From: Seison nebaliae
Lineage: Eukaryota > Rotifera > Pararotatoria > Seisonacea > Seisonidae
Direction: 5' to 3'
Length of the DNA stretch: 30,880 bases
NCBI GenBank assembly: GCA_023231475.1
Contig: JALJEE010001073.1
Coordinates: forward strand, 1 to 30,880
The notes under the pieces were generated by a model. It searched no databases, was not told the DNA's origin, and was given only the letters and a program-made list of their open reading frames with translations. Both the position numbers and the translations under genes were made by a program. This document shows, piece by piece, positions 1 to 8,649 of this stretch; the first letter of the stretch is position 1; each line of letters begins with the position of its first letter.

Positions 1-95
1 TCATTTAAACGTTCCATAGGAATATTACAATCTTTAGGTATTCGACAAAGACCATAATTAGTTTTCAACGTTAAATATTCGTTTAACTTTAACTA

Positions 96-395
96 TCATT
101 TTCTGCGATTTGTTCTAGAATCTAGACCAACCTTCGAATTCTTATTAACATCATATGTTAAAACTGAATCATTTTTCTGACCTTTTTGCAGATAATTGTA
201 AACTTCGTTTACTAGTTCCAAAGTTAGATTCACAGCTTGAGCTTTTGATTTTGAGCTGAATGTGAAAAAATTGACATATTTGACATTTTTGATTTCACCT
301 TTACTTCTACTTACTCTTTTACTATTTATGCGTTGGAAAGTAGAAAGATAAAACAAAATTTTTTGCGCTTTACTGTACTTTTTCCATTCGAACAT
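96..395 (-). CDS. Hypothetical 99-aa ORF, unrecognised
   Basis: An ATG-initiated frame encodes 99 residues rich in Lys, Ser and Asn, starting MFEWKKYSKAQKILFYLSTF. There is no signal peptide, membrane segment or motif I recognise. Beyond its stop, near positions 1-40 on the same strand, another frame reads LCRIPKDCNIPMERLN, which looks coding. The ORF could therefore be one exon of a gene continuing left of the window, but I found no clean donor/acceptor pair joining them. It sits beside a retroelement fossil and may itself be element-derived. It may also be chance in AT-rich DNA. Confidence 0.2.
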   Translation of the reverse strand: MFEWKKYSKAQKILFYLSTFQRINSKRVSRSKGEIKNVKYVNFFTFSSKSKAQAVNLTLELVNEVYNYLQKGQKNDSVLTYDVNKNSKVGLDSRTNRRK

Positions 396-479
396 TATAT
401 TTAAGGATGAAAAACTAACAATTAGGATATTTCATTTCAATTCTACTTTATTGATAGAAAAATCTGAGCTATTATAACT

Positions 480-1140
480 ACAGAAACAATGGAAACAACC
501 ATCCAAACAAAGAATTAAACTATAATAATGAATATAACCGGAATGGAAACCACAATAACAGCTATACTAATCAAAATAATCAACACAATTTCGATAAAAA
601 TTCCGAAATTCATCATAACCAAAATATTAGAAATAATCAAAATAAATCGGAACACTGGTTATCAGATAACACGATACCCAATCCTAATGAAAATATACTC
701 AAAATTTAAAATATACAACAATCGATAGATATCTCACAAATAAACCAGATAAAGAAAACAACTAATAAAGTCCGAAAAATTAAAGCTGAAGGAAAAAGAG
801 AGATGAACCTGGACGTCAAAATAAATAATAAAACCATTATCTGTACTGTTGATAGAGATGCCGAAGTAACACAAATGGACCAATATATTGCGGAAAACCT
901 TACAAAGAACCCGGGAAACTGCAAACTATAAACCAAGGAATTCCAGTATTAGGAAAATTCACAGCAGAAATTGCACTGGATAGGAAAACCTTTAATCACG
1001 ATATAGTTGTGGCCAAAGAACGATTGAGAAAAGCATTGTTGGGATTAGAATTGTTAAGAAAAGTCGGGTGTAACATCGACTGCAAGAACAATGAGATATA
1101 CGTCCGTGAAACTAATTTATTTCCAAAGTTTCTATTTAAT
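480..1140 (+). mobile_element. LTR-retroelement fossil (gag tail plus protease region), broken
   Basis: Translation of this stretch gives an Asn-rich nucleocapsid-like tail (about 480-720) followed by a retropepsin-like region (about 750-1130) containing LDVKINNKTIICTV, then NQGIPVLGKF and later LLGLELLRKVGCNID. This matches the Gag C-terminus to protease order of Ty3/Gypsy- or Pao-type elements; I cannot decide between them. The copy is clearly broken, with several interruptions. No reverse transcriptase, integrase or flanking LTR pair is visible, so it is an old, truncated fragment. Family placement is by motif only. Confidence 0.5.
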
Positions 1141-1148
1141 AGACAATA

Positions 1149-1328
1149 GAGTGAGGAAAGTTCCATATTAAAAAAATGGGTGAGGAAATTTCCATATTGA
1201 AAAATGGGTGAGGAATTATCCATAATGAATAAAGTGGGCGAGGAAATCACGTTGCAGAGGGTGAGAAAACGACCATTTAGCTGCCAAATTTGGAAAATTT
1301 TATATAGGGTGAGGAAAAGACCGTAATT
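1149..1328 (+). repeat. Short tandem array with GGGTGAGGAAA core
   Basis: Six imperfect units start at 1149, 1178, 1206, 1236, 1259 and 1307. Each opens with G(G/A)GYGAGRAAA and most reach a CC about 12-16 nt in; the first three share CCATATT or CCATAAT after it. Spacing is 28-30 nt for the first three, then irregular (23 and 48). The array lies directly between the retroelement fossil and the orphan ORF at 1476. It may be a minisatellite or the repeated terminus of a mobile element. Confidence 0.6.
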
Positions 1329-1475
1329 AGTTTTTTCAAACTCTTTTCTTACAGGGAAATATTAAGCGTGACATGGTTAGAGATGTTCTGGAGAACAAAA
1401 GTATAAGAACAGAAATGCAATTGGAAACGGCATATTTGTTTTCCACAAGTTTTTGCTTTTATTTAGTTTAGTTAA

Positions 1476-2975
1476 ATGAGTTTACCTGGTAACTATATGT
1501 ATCATTTAATGAAAGGTCGAAGAGAGATACTGAAAAATCTTTCTATGGGTAATCCAGATCGATTGTTTGGATTCTACAATAATCAAAATATGGGAGTATG
1601 TATGACTAATGTCATACTATCGATGATGACTTCTAGTTCTTTGTTGATGAACCTGCTAAAATGTCGACGGGGTACATGTGCAACAAACATGCAACAACAA
1701 ATGAATATAATACGTCAGTTGCTATGTGGCGGTCAAAATTCAAACCAAGTTCTTCTGACGGTTCAACCGTCAGAAATTTTAATTCGAGGTGTTTGTAATA
1801 ATTATCAAAGAAAACAATATAATTCCAAATACGGAGTTGCTGGAGATTATTATTTGTTGAAATATTATCTAACTAATACCCCGCCAAGTGTACATGGATC
1901 AGAAAAAGAGACTTGCGAATATCTAATTCAACAAACAAAGAGTAATGTTGCGGAAGATATTTCAAGATGGCATCAAGTGTTAATGGATTTGTTCCAGCTA
2001 AAATCCATTGAGAAACTAGGAAAAGATTTCAAATATAAATGGTATCAAGAAATTCAAATGTTAAACTTGGAATTATATACTGATTTTATTTTATTACATC
2101 CGTTAGCTATAAAACCATTCTTGCCAGATTATTATAAGAGCATCGGAAACCAAGTTATAAACGAACTATCCAATTCTTTAAGTGAATTTAACATAGTGCC
2201 TAAAACCATAAGCATATCTTTCAGTTCTTCAAATAATGTTCGTTTACATCAAAAATTTTTCGTATCATTTATTGAATCGTTACAAAAATCGTATAATAAT
2301 AATTTTCGAAATGGTGCCTCATTCTACTTTGAAAACTTTCCCATATATTACTATCTTGAATTAATGTCAGTTCCAAAATTAAGTCCGGGAATGGTTCAAT
2401 ATCCATTTCCAATTAACAACAGAAATCAATCGTACAAATTGATATCACTATCGATTAAAATGTTTAAAGAACAACAAATTAATCTCCACGATTTACCTAA
2501 AAACAATAAGAATCATGAATTGGTAAACGATTGTGTAAATGGTATTATGGAAAGAACTAGGGAAATGCTTAGAACACATAATTTACAAATATTAGAAAAA
2601 TATATTCGCTTGAACAGTCAGCCAATTAAATTAGTATTGATAAGAACCTGTAGATTTCTATTAGCCAGGGATACATTTTTGTCTTTTTACCGCGTTACTT
2701 CTCCCGTACATGCTTTCTCCTTGGTGCAAAGACAAAATTCTTGGTATCTTATGAACGATGACTTTTCATTAAAAATTAATGATATAGGTCAAATGACACG
2801 CATGTTGAAACATGAATCTGTGGCTGGAGCACTACTAGAAACCGAAGAATATACCAGCAAAAACAATCCAACCGGCTATCAAGAGATTATCATGGATGCA
2901 GATAATGATCCAAGTGTTGAACCTGAAAGACTTATGGAAACTACGACCACCGGAATAAAAAACTTATTTTTTTAA
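1476..2975 (+). CDS. Intronless 499-aa orphan protein, possible C19-like cysteine protease fold
   Basis: A single uninterrupted ATG-initiated frame runs 499 codons, much longer than chance at this base composition. Near the N-terminus is NNQNMGVCMTNVILSMM (Cys42), which loosely resembles the catalytic Cys box of ubiquitin-specific proteases (peptidase family C19). Near the C-terminus is SPVHAFSLVQRQNSWYLMND (His412, Asn427/Asp428), resembling their His box and following Trp-Tyr. The middle 350 residues match nothing I know. There is no signal peptide or membrane segment. A pyrimidine tract ending in AG (about 1345-1354) precedes the ATG by roughly 120 nt and could be a splice acceptor. Its neighbours are a retroelement fossil, a repeat array and a LINE, so it may belong to a mobile or virus-like element; the frame looks whole. 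A fast-evolving host gene is the alternative. The protease reading is inference from two short motifs. Confidence 0.55.
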   Translation: MSLPGNYMYHLMKGRREILKNLSMGNPDRLFGFYNNQNMGVCMTNVILSMMTSSSLLMNLLKCRRGTCATNMQQQMNIIRQLLCGGQNSNQVLLTVQPSEILIRGVCNNYQRKQYNSKYGVAGDYYLLKYYLTNTPPSVHGSEKETCEYLIQQTKSNVAEDISRWHQVLMDLFQLKSIEKLGKDFKYKWYQEIQMLNLELYTDFILLHPLAIKPFLPDYYKSIGNQVINELSNSLSEFNIVPKTISISFSSSNNVRLHQKFFVSFIESLQKSYNNNFRNGASFYFENFPIYYYLELMSVPKLSPGMVQYPFPINNRNQSYKLISLSIKMFKEQQINLHDLPKNNKNHELVNDCVNGIMERTREMLRTHNLQILEKYIRLNSQPIKLVLIRTCRFLLARDTFLSFYRVTSPVHAFSLVQRQNSWYLMNDDFSLKINDIGQMTRMLKHESVAGALLETEEYTSKNNPTGYQEIIMDADNDPSVEPERLMETTTTGIKNLFF

Positions 2976-3109
2976 GTACTATTGTTTTTTATAAATTTTA
3001 GCGCTTATTGAGTTTTGCATGTACAATAGTTTTTAATAATATTTCTTAAATAATAATATATATAGATAATATCTAATAATAATAATAAAAATACCTAACA
3101 TTTTTCCTT

Positions 3110-4530
3110 TCATCCAACTCTGAGCAAAGATTAGCATCGTCCCTTTATTACGTTAATGTCAATTCCACATAATAATACTATAATCATCACGACACTTACA
3201 TCACGAGTTAATCTTCATAAATGAATCCTGGCTCATCTCTTCATATCCGAACTGGCTCTCATCGGATACACATCGTCTTATTTCTCTCGACGCGACAGTC
3301 AATATTTCAGGTCTTGGCAGACCATCAGGAGGTCTCCTCGTCTTCATTCACGAATCTTTAACCGCCACCGACATCTGTGATTTCGGTAGATGTTCCATTT
3401 CTTTCCGCATAGAGAATGTAATTTTGTACAACGTCTACCTCCCTACAGGTGACGTAGGAATAATTTCTTCTTTTTTCGAATGCGTAGATCGTCAACGTGA
3501 ACACTCGATTCCGTTCATAATCGCTGGTGACTTCAATATAGACGCATCTCGAACGAGTTATCTTCATTCTTCCACGAACATTCTTTCTTCTTTTCTATCA
3601 TCCTCCAATGCTCTCCTGGTTGACGTACTACTGTTAGCAGACGATTCTTACACTTTCTCTTCATCTATGGGCTCATCCTGGATTCACCATATCATCGCCT
3701 CCTCCTCTCTTCAATCATCCATTTTTAACTGTTCCATCCTTCACTGTACACAATCGGCGTTCCTGTCAGATCACGCTCCGTTGACATGCTCCCTTTCTCT
3801 CAGCGTTCTCAAGTCAACAAGCTACCGCAATTCTTCCCATATTCCCCCCAAGAGAGTTGGTCCAAATTTCTGTAAAGCGAACGACAGAATTCAAGTATCT
3901 CTCGCGCAACGATTCAAATTTTTTTTCGACCGTGACCATAACTCGATGGACTCGTCACAACTAATGCTACTCCTCACTCATTTCTCAGCTGTTTCTCACA
4001 CTACAGCTCGACAGCCACATTCTCGATCTCTTTCATTTTTCCCCGTAGAATGGTTGCACTTTAGAGCAATTCCTTTGCTGAAGACACCATCTAACGATGC
4101 ACACGAACTGAATTCTTACCGTCCGATCTGCATCAGTCCGTTCATGCTTCGTCTCATCGAGCGAATGGTACTCGACAGATACAAGACGAGTTTTTATTCC
4201 TCTCCTCATCAATTCGCCTACAGAGCTGCTGATCGAGGCGTTCATCCGATTCTTATCACATTCCACTCATTATTCTTCGAAGCTCGAGCACAACACGCAC
4301 AATTACACGCGTTGTTCCTCGATGCATCGAAAGCTTTCCATTCCATTGACGTAATTCCGGCTTTCTCCTCCATAGCAGCTCGGAACACACCGGATATGGT
4401 TTTGCGTTTTCTTCGTCAATTATGTTTCTCTTCCATCGTGTCGATATCACTCGATCATACTCTAGGAACTCCTTTCCTGGCCAACAATAGCGTCAGACAA
4501 GGTTCCATCCTGGGACTTTTTTTTGGGATA
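3110..4530 (+). mobile_element. Truncated non-LTR retrotransposon (LINE), endonuclease plus partial RT
   Basis: A frame open from 3184 to the stop at 4549-4551 reads through both LINE domains without an ATG at its beginning. Endonuclease motifs: IFINESWL, RPSGGLLVFIHESL, IIAGDFNID and the terminal SDHAPL. Reverse-transcriptase motifs: SYRPICISPF, SSPHQFAYR, LFLDASKAFHSID and VRQGSILG. The sequence ends just after the RQG motif, so the catalytic (Y/F)xDD box and everything 3' of it are missing. The usual long linker between endonuclease and RT is shortened, implying an internal deletion. A second frame just upstream (3121-3168, with VNVNS) looks like the start of the endonuclease, offset by a frameshift. 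It is C-rich compared with its AT-rich surroundings, suggesting relatively recent arrival. APE-type endonuclease is clear; the clade (CR1, Jockey, R1 or other) is not. Confidence 0.85.
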
Positions 4531-4551
4531 ATTTTTTATTTTCTGATTTGA

Positions 4552-4843
4552 TTCTGGATGAAAATGAATTCATGAATCGCTAAAATTAACTTATTTTAAT
4601 TCCGTTTAATTTCTCTTTTATTATAATCACCATTTTGTCATTAAATATAAATATCGTAAATGGGAATGCTGTATGAAATTGGTGATAATTGAAGGAAATA
4701 TGATTTTATTTTATTACTAAAAAAAATCAATTATCGTCTTTGTTAGTTATTGTCATAAACTTATCGTTAGAACAGAAAATTTCCTCTAAATGATTTCGAT
4801 TGTTTCGAAACTAAAATTCTAATATAATTTCAAGAACTTTTGA
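4552..4843. other. Spacer between LINE remnant and clathrin light chain 3' end
   Basis: AT-rich spacer with no open frame of note. The part nearest 4843 should be the 3' UTR of the minus-strand clathrin light chain gene. I saw no target-site duplication for the LINE. Confidence 0.4.
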
Positions 4844-5302
4844 TTAAGTTGCGAGTGGTGCATCCTTTAAATTCAAAAGTAGAGACCTTAAACGAGATGT
4901 ATCTTTCTCATTTTTCGTAACTTTTGAATTGAATTCGCAAAACTTCACCACATCTTTCCAATCGATTCCTTCAGTGTTCGATTTCTTATTTGATTCGATG
5001 AAATCATTTTGTTCCAATAAATTCAATTCAGCCTTCTTCTCAATTTGTTCCTTACGTTTCTGGTACCAATCGTCCAACTCTTTCTTAGCATGTTCTTGCA
5101 TCTCTTGTATTTTTGCATCCTCCGTTGCATCTTTGCTCTCTAGTCGTTCTTTAAATTTGCGTGGCCATTCTTTCGCTGCATCTTCTTCCACAGGGGACTC
5201 CTCAATCACAATTTGAACAGGAGATGATTCTGGAATTAATTTAGGTTCCGATATGGTAGTTTCTGGTTCGTTGGAAGAAATTGGACCGAATAGATCATCC
5301 AT
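4844..5302 (-). CDS. Clc: Clathrin light chain (short form)
   Basis: This intronless 152-aa protein begins MDDLFGPISS. Clathrin light chain binds the heavy chain hub and regulates triskelion assembly on coated vesicles. The acidic N-terminal third (about residues 10-45, many Glu and Pro) is followed by a long charged helix (about 46-105) with KEWPRKFKERLE and KKELDDWYQKRKEQIEKK, which corresponds to the heavy-chain-binding coiled coil. The family C-terminal block is clear: IDWKDVVKFCEFNSK, then KDTSRLRSLLLNLKDAPL. It is shorter than the usual 210-245 residues, and most of the loss is in the N-terminal region: the conserved GFDDEDPAA-type segment is not evident. It lies head-to-head with DBR1 across 639 bp. 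Assignment rests on the C-terminal motif and is firm. Confidence 0.88.
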   Translation of the reverse strand: MDDLFGPISSNEPETTISEPKLIPESSPVQIVIEESPVEEDAAKEWPRKFKERLESKDATEDAKIQEMQEHAKKELDDWYQKRKEQIEKKAELNLLEQNDFIESNKKSNTEGIDWKDVVKFCEFNSKVTKNEKDTSRLRSLLLNLKDAPLAT

Positions 5303-5941
5303 TATAATTAAATAATTGATATGAGGAAAGTGAGAGAATGAAATTAATAAATTTTCTTAATAATACTAATTCGAAAGATTTAAATAATTCTGATGAACTT
5401 TCGAATATGTGAAGTACTCGTAACAATTATGTTTATTTATCATGTTGAAGAAATAGTAATTAATTCTTTTAACATTTCTTTTTCTTCCCATCTAACTTTA
5501 AGTTTACTTTAATACTCATTCATATTCAATTATGCGAAAGTGAATTGGAGAGAACGTCACAGAAAACAGAGTTCGCATCTTCTCCAACCATCTTCCTTTA
5601 AATTATTCTTTCCAATTTGTACAAGAGAAGAAACTTAATTTCGACTAATTTACGAAAATTTTAACTTATTTTTATTCTTTCCTCCTGTTTCCACACCAGT
5701 TAACTATGAACGACGATTAAAGCGATCCATCATCATCATAGTTAATGACCAGGTTCTCTAGTTTGATTGATCAGTGGCAAATGTTGGCGTAACTTGATAT
5801 AATTAGATCGGAAAAATTATGAGAAAAATATCACTGATAAATTAGATGAATTAAAAGTTTAATAAGATGGCTCTCTAATCCTATAACATTTAATTAATAA
5901 TCATTTAAATTAATAAGAAATAATTGTGAAAGTGGAAGAAA
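5303..5941. promoter_or_regulatory. Divergent intergenic region between clathrin light chain and DBR1
   Basis: This 639-bp AT-rich spacer separates two head-to-head housekeeping genes, so both promoters must lie in it. I see no TATA box at a clearly sensible distance from either start and no coding frame. Transcription start sites cannot be placed from sequence. Confidence 0.5.
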
Positions 5942-7198
5942 ATGAAAGTAGCGGTTGTTGGTTGTACTCATGGTGAATTGGATATGATCTACGATCAACT
6001 AGATGAATCGATCGACATTCTCTTATTGTGTGGCGACTTTCAAGCCGTCCGAAATGAAGAGGATTTAAATTCGTTGGCATGTCCACCAAAATACCGTCAG
6101 ATGCACGACTTCCACCAATATTACAGCGGAAAGAAGACAGCTGGAATTTTGACGATTGTTATCGGTGGAAATCATGAATCGGCGAATCATTTCTGTGAAT
6201 TGCCATATGGAGGATGGTTGGCACCCAACATCTATTTTTTGGGATATGCCGGATGTGTCCGATATGGGCCTCTACGTATTAATGGGGTTAGTGGAATTTT
6301 CAAAAAATATAATTTCCATAAATCGAGAAGTGAATTTCCGACGTTCAATGAAGAACAGAAAAGATCGTTCTACCATTATAAACGTCTCGATTTATTTCGA
6401 TTGGAACATCTGCCCATCCGTCATGATATCATAGACATCATTTTGTCACACGATTGGCCGAGCAATATGTGGAAATATGGAAATTACGAACAATTGTTCC
6501 GACATCGATCAGATTTCGAGGATCAAGCACATCGGAATGAACTCGGATGTCCAGCTCTTGGTAATCTGCTCATTTCAAGAAAACCTGATTATTGGTTTTC
6601 TGCTCATTTGCACGTCTTTTACCAAGCACAAATTGATCATATTACGAATGAGAAGAAACAAAGAAAAACCATTTTTATGGCACATGATAAAACGATCAAA
6701 CGTCGTCATTATCTCTCCATCATCGATATCGATGACACGACCTCCAACCATAACATAACGACCACAAGTGACGAAATGAAAAAGAAAAAAGTGAGTTATG
6801 ATTTATCGTACGATTTGGATTGGTTGTGCATTTTAAAACAAACGGAAAAATTTCAAGGATATTTATCAGATCGAATTCAAATTCCTAATCAATTAGAAAA
6901 AATCGATAAGAAATTGAAGGAAGATTTAGAAAGACAATTTAAAAACAATTTCGTCATTCCACTTAATTTTTATCAAACAGTTCCCGTCTTCCCAATGAGT
7001 AATGTCAATTTCAAATATTCTTATCAGATCAACGAACAAACTAAACAACTTTGTGATCTCCTTAAAATTAACGACATTACTTCACAAATTGGTCGACGTC
7101 TCGGCGTCTCACACATTCCAATCGCCATCAATCCAAATCGTGCACAAACACAAACGAACGAAAATGAAATTGAACTCGATGACGACGATTCGACATGA
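5942..7198 (+). CDS. DBR1: RNA lariat debranching enzyme DBR1
   Basis: This intronless 418-aa metallophosphoesterase hydrolyses the 2'-5' branch of excised intron lariats in the nucleus. All core motifs are present: VGCTHGELD (Cys8, His10), LLLCGDFQAVRNEEDL (Asp32), GGNHES (Asn77, His78), SHDWP (His170) and FSAHLH (His222, His224). Cys8 is typical of Dbr1, where many phosphoesterases have Asp. The lariat-recognition segment HFCELPYGGWLAPNIYFLG (about 83-101) and GVSGIFKKYNF (115-125) are also conserved. The C-terminal debranching domain (about 290-390) is more diverged, and the acidic tail ends DDDDST. Human DBR1 is 544 aa; the difference is in the disordered C-terminus. The ATG opens directly on the conserved first strand, so the start is secure. 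Its 3' end converges on MED18, with 9 nt between the stop codons. Confidence 0.96.
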   Translation: MKVAVVGCTHGELDMIYDQLDESIDILLLCGDFQAVRNEEDLNSLACPPKYRQMHDFHQYYSGKKTAGILTIVIGGNHESANHFCELPYGGWLAPNIYFLGYAGCVRYGPLRINGVSGIFKKYNFHKSRSEFPTFNEEQKRSFYHYKRLDLFRLEHLPIRHDIIDIILSHDWPSNMWKYGNYEQLFRHRSDFEDQAHRNELGCPALGNLLISRKPDYWFSAHLHVFYQAQIDHITNEKKQRKTIFMAHDKTIKRRHYLSIIDIDDTTSNHNITTTSDEMKKKKVSYDLSYDLDWLCILKQTEKFQGYLSDRIQIPNQLEKIDKKLKEDLERQFKNNFVIPLNFYQTVPVFPMSNVNFKYSYQINEQTKQLCDLLKINDITSQIGRRLGVSHIPIAINPNRAQTQTNENEIELDDDDST

Positions 7199-7207
7199 AA
7201 AATTTTA

Positions 7208-7846
7208 TTATCGATTCGAACTTGTATCGAGTGATCGAAATAAGAGAAGACCGTTTAATAAATCGGCGAATGAATTTAGAGTATTTTCGGAGAAATTCTT
7301 ATCTGTATAATAATTGGAATTGATCGTTGTAATTTCCACTAAATGTGAATTGGTCATTGTTTCCTTATTCAACTTCAACACTTGACAAACTGTCACTTTG
7401 ACAGGTCCTTTAATAAAGACAGTTCCCTTTTTAACAAATTCATTCTTCAGTTTCAATCCCATTAATTCGATCGTCGGTTTCACATCATTCGTTGCTAATA
7501 CTCCAATAACATTCCTCTCTAAAATCGGATATCTTCGATTTGATGCTTGTTGACGGTCCTTCCAAGTTGTCGCATATTTCAAATTATAAATCATTTTCTC
7601 GTTCCGATTGACATTCTCTTTCTTTTGGGTCGAGTCGTTAAATGTCAAATGGAGATAATGATCGGAACTTTTCGCATTTAAATCCGTCGTGTAAATTTGT
7701 TCGTGTTCACAAAACTTCAATTTCTTCTCACAAAAACTCGTTAATCGATTCAGTAGAGGAGTGAGACGATCATTCACCACCGTTGTGAACAACATGTTCT
7801 CCACTACCATCGACTGGGAATTGTAAGTTGCATCGATATTTAACAT
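7208..7846 (-). CDS. MED18: Mediator complex subunit 18
   Basis: MED18 is a head-module subunit of Mediator, which links activators to RNA polymerase II. I place the start at 7846 (MLNIDATYNS), giving 212 aa against about 208 in human. Upstream in the same frame a TTTTCAG (about 7875-7881) looks like a splice acceptor, so the in-frame ATG at 7948 is probably intronic or UTR; a start at 7810 (MVVENML) is a further alternative. Family matches: LTPLLNRLTSFCEKKLKFCEHE near the N-terminus is the helix with RLRGLC...HE of MED18. The C-terminal half has GLKLKNEFVKKGTVFIKGP, then VTVCQVLKL, then HLVEITTINS and the FADLLNGLLL helix, in family order. The N-terminal beta region is poorly conserved. It is convergent with DBR1 and divergent from the semaphorin gene. 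Confidence 0.85.
   Translation of the reverse strand: MLNIDATYNSQSMVVENMLFTTVVNDRLTPLLNRLTSFCEKKLKFCEHEQIYTTDLNAKSSDHYLHLTFNDSTQKKENVNRNEKMIYNLKYATTWKDRQQASNRRYPILERNVIGVLATNDVKPTIELMGLKLKNEFVKKGTVFIKGPVKVTVCQVLKLNKETMTNSHLVEITTINSNYYTDKNFSENTLNSFADLLNGLLLFRSLDTSSNR
7257..7262 (+). terminator. Candidate DBR1 poly(A) signal inside MED18
   Basis: AATAAA lies 59 nt past the DBR1 stop codon, within the antisense of the MED18 coding region. If used, the two transcripts overlap at their 3' ends. Confidence 0.45.
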
Positions 7847-8649
7847 TTTCTTTAGTTTCGGAAAAGATTCTGAAAATTCACAATATTTATTTTCAATTTG
7901 GAATAAAATGAAAAACATAATCAAATTCCAATTAGTTGTTCTACACAATAACCAAATTTAAATTCTTAGCTAAATCTTCCATCCCAGAACTGGAATTTAC
8001 GATAATTTTTATTCTTCAATTTAACCCTAGCACGATAGATCATTTTAAAATAAACGTCGGTTATTCGATTTGAACTGTGAAAATTGAATCGAAAGAAGGT
8101 TAAAATAATGAGGCAATCTTACCAGTTAGTAAAATGGTAAAGATTTTTTCCTAAAAAAGAGGATGAAGTAGAAAAGAAGTAAAGAATATTTGTAATTTCC
8201 GAGTTATTAACAAATATTTCTGCTTTCTTCACTTCAACTTGATTCAATTCAATATTTACAATGGAACTATATTTTCATTTTCGGAAGGTCGTTAGAAAGG
8301 TTAAGAAAACTTAAAATCATGATTTCAAAATAAATCTAATAATGAGTGGGAAAATGTTGTAAAATGGTTTAATTAATAATTATTTATCATAGTTAATTGC
8401 CCGACCGGAAGTCTATATTGAATTCGATAAAATTGAGAAAATAAAAACAGTTACAAGAATTTCATTAAACATATTCTGTTGCCGTTCTTGAAGTAAAAAG
8501 TGTAAAAAATCAGAAAATTCATATAGGAAACCTTAAATTATAGCGATGAGGCAGAAATCATAAGATAAGTAAGTTAACCGATTGTCAAGAATAAAATTCA
8601 AAATTTAAGCTGAAGAAATTTATTGGAATTTTTAAAAAAATTCCTGAAA
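7847..8649. promoter_or_regulatory. Divergent region between MED18 and the semaphorin gene
   Basis: About 800 bp of AT-rich DNA between two head-to-head genes. The first 35-100 bp next to MED18 probably hold its 5' UTR and a small UTR intron on the minus strand. I recognise no other gene or defined regulatory motif. Confidence 0.4.

Noticed and set aside
4033-4450. Minus-strand frames of 77 and 64 aa
   Set aside because: Shadows of the LINE reverse-transcriptase frame on the opposite strand.
4929-5216. 95-aa plus-strand frame
   Set aside because: Antisense shadow of the clathrin light chain gene.
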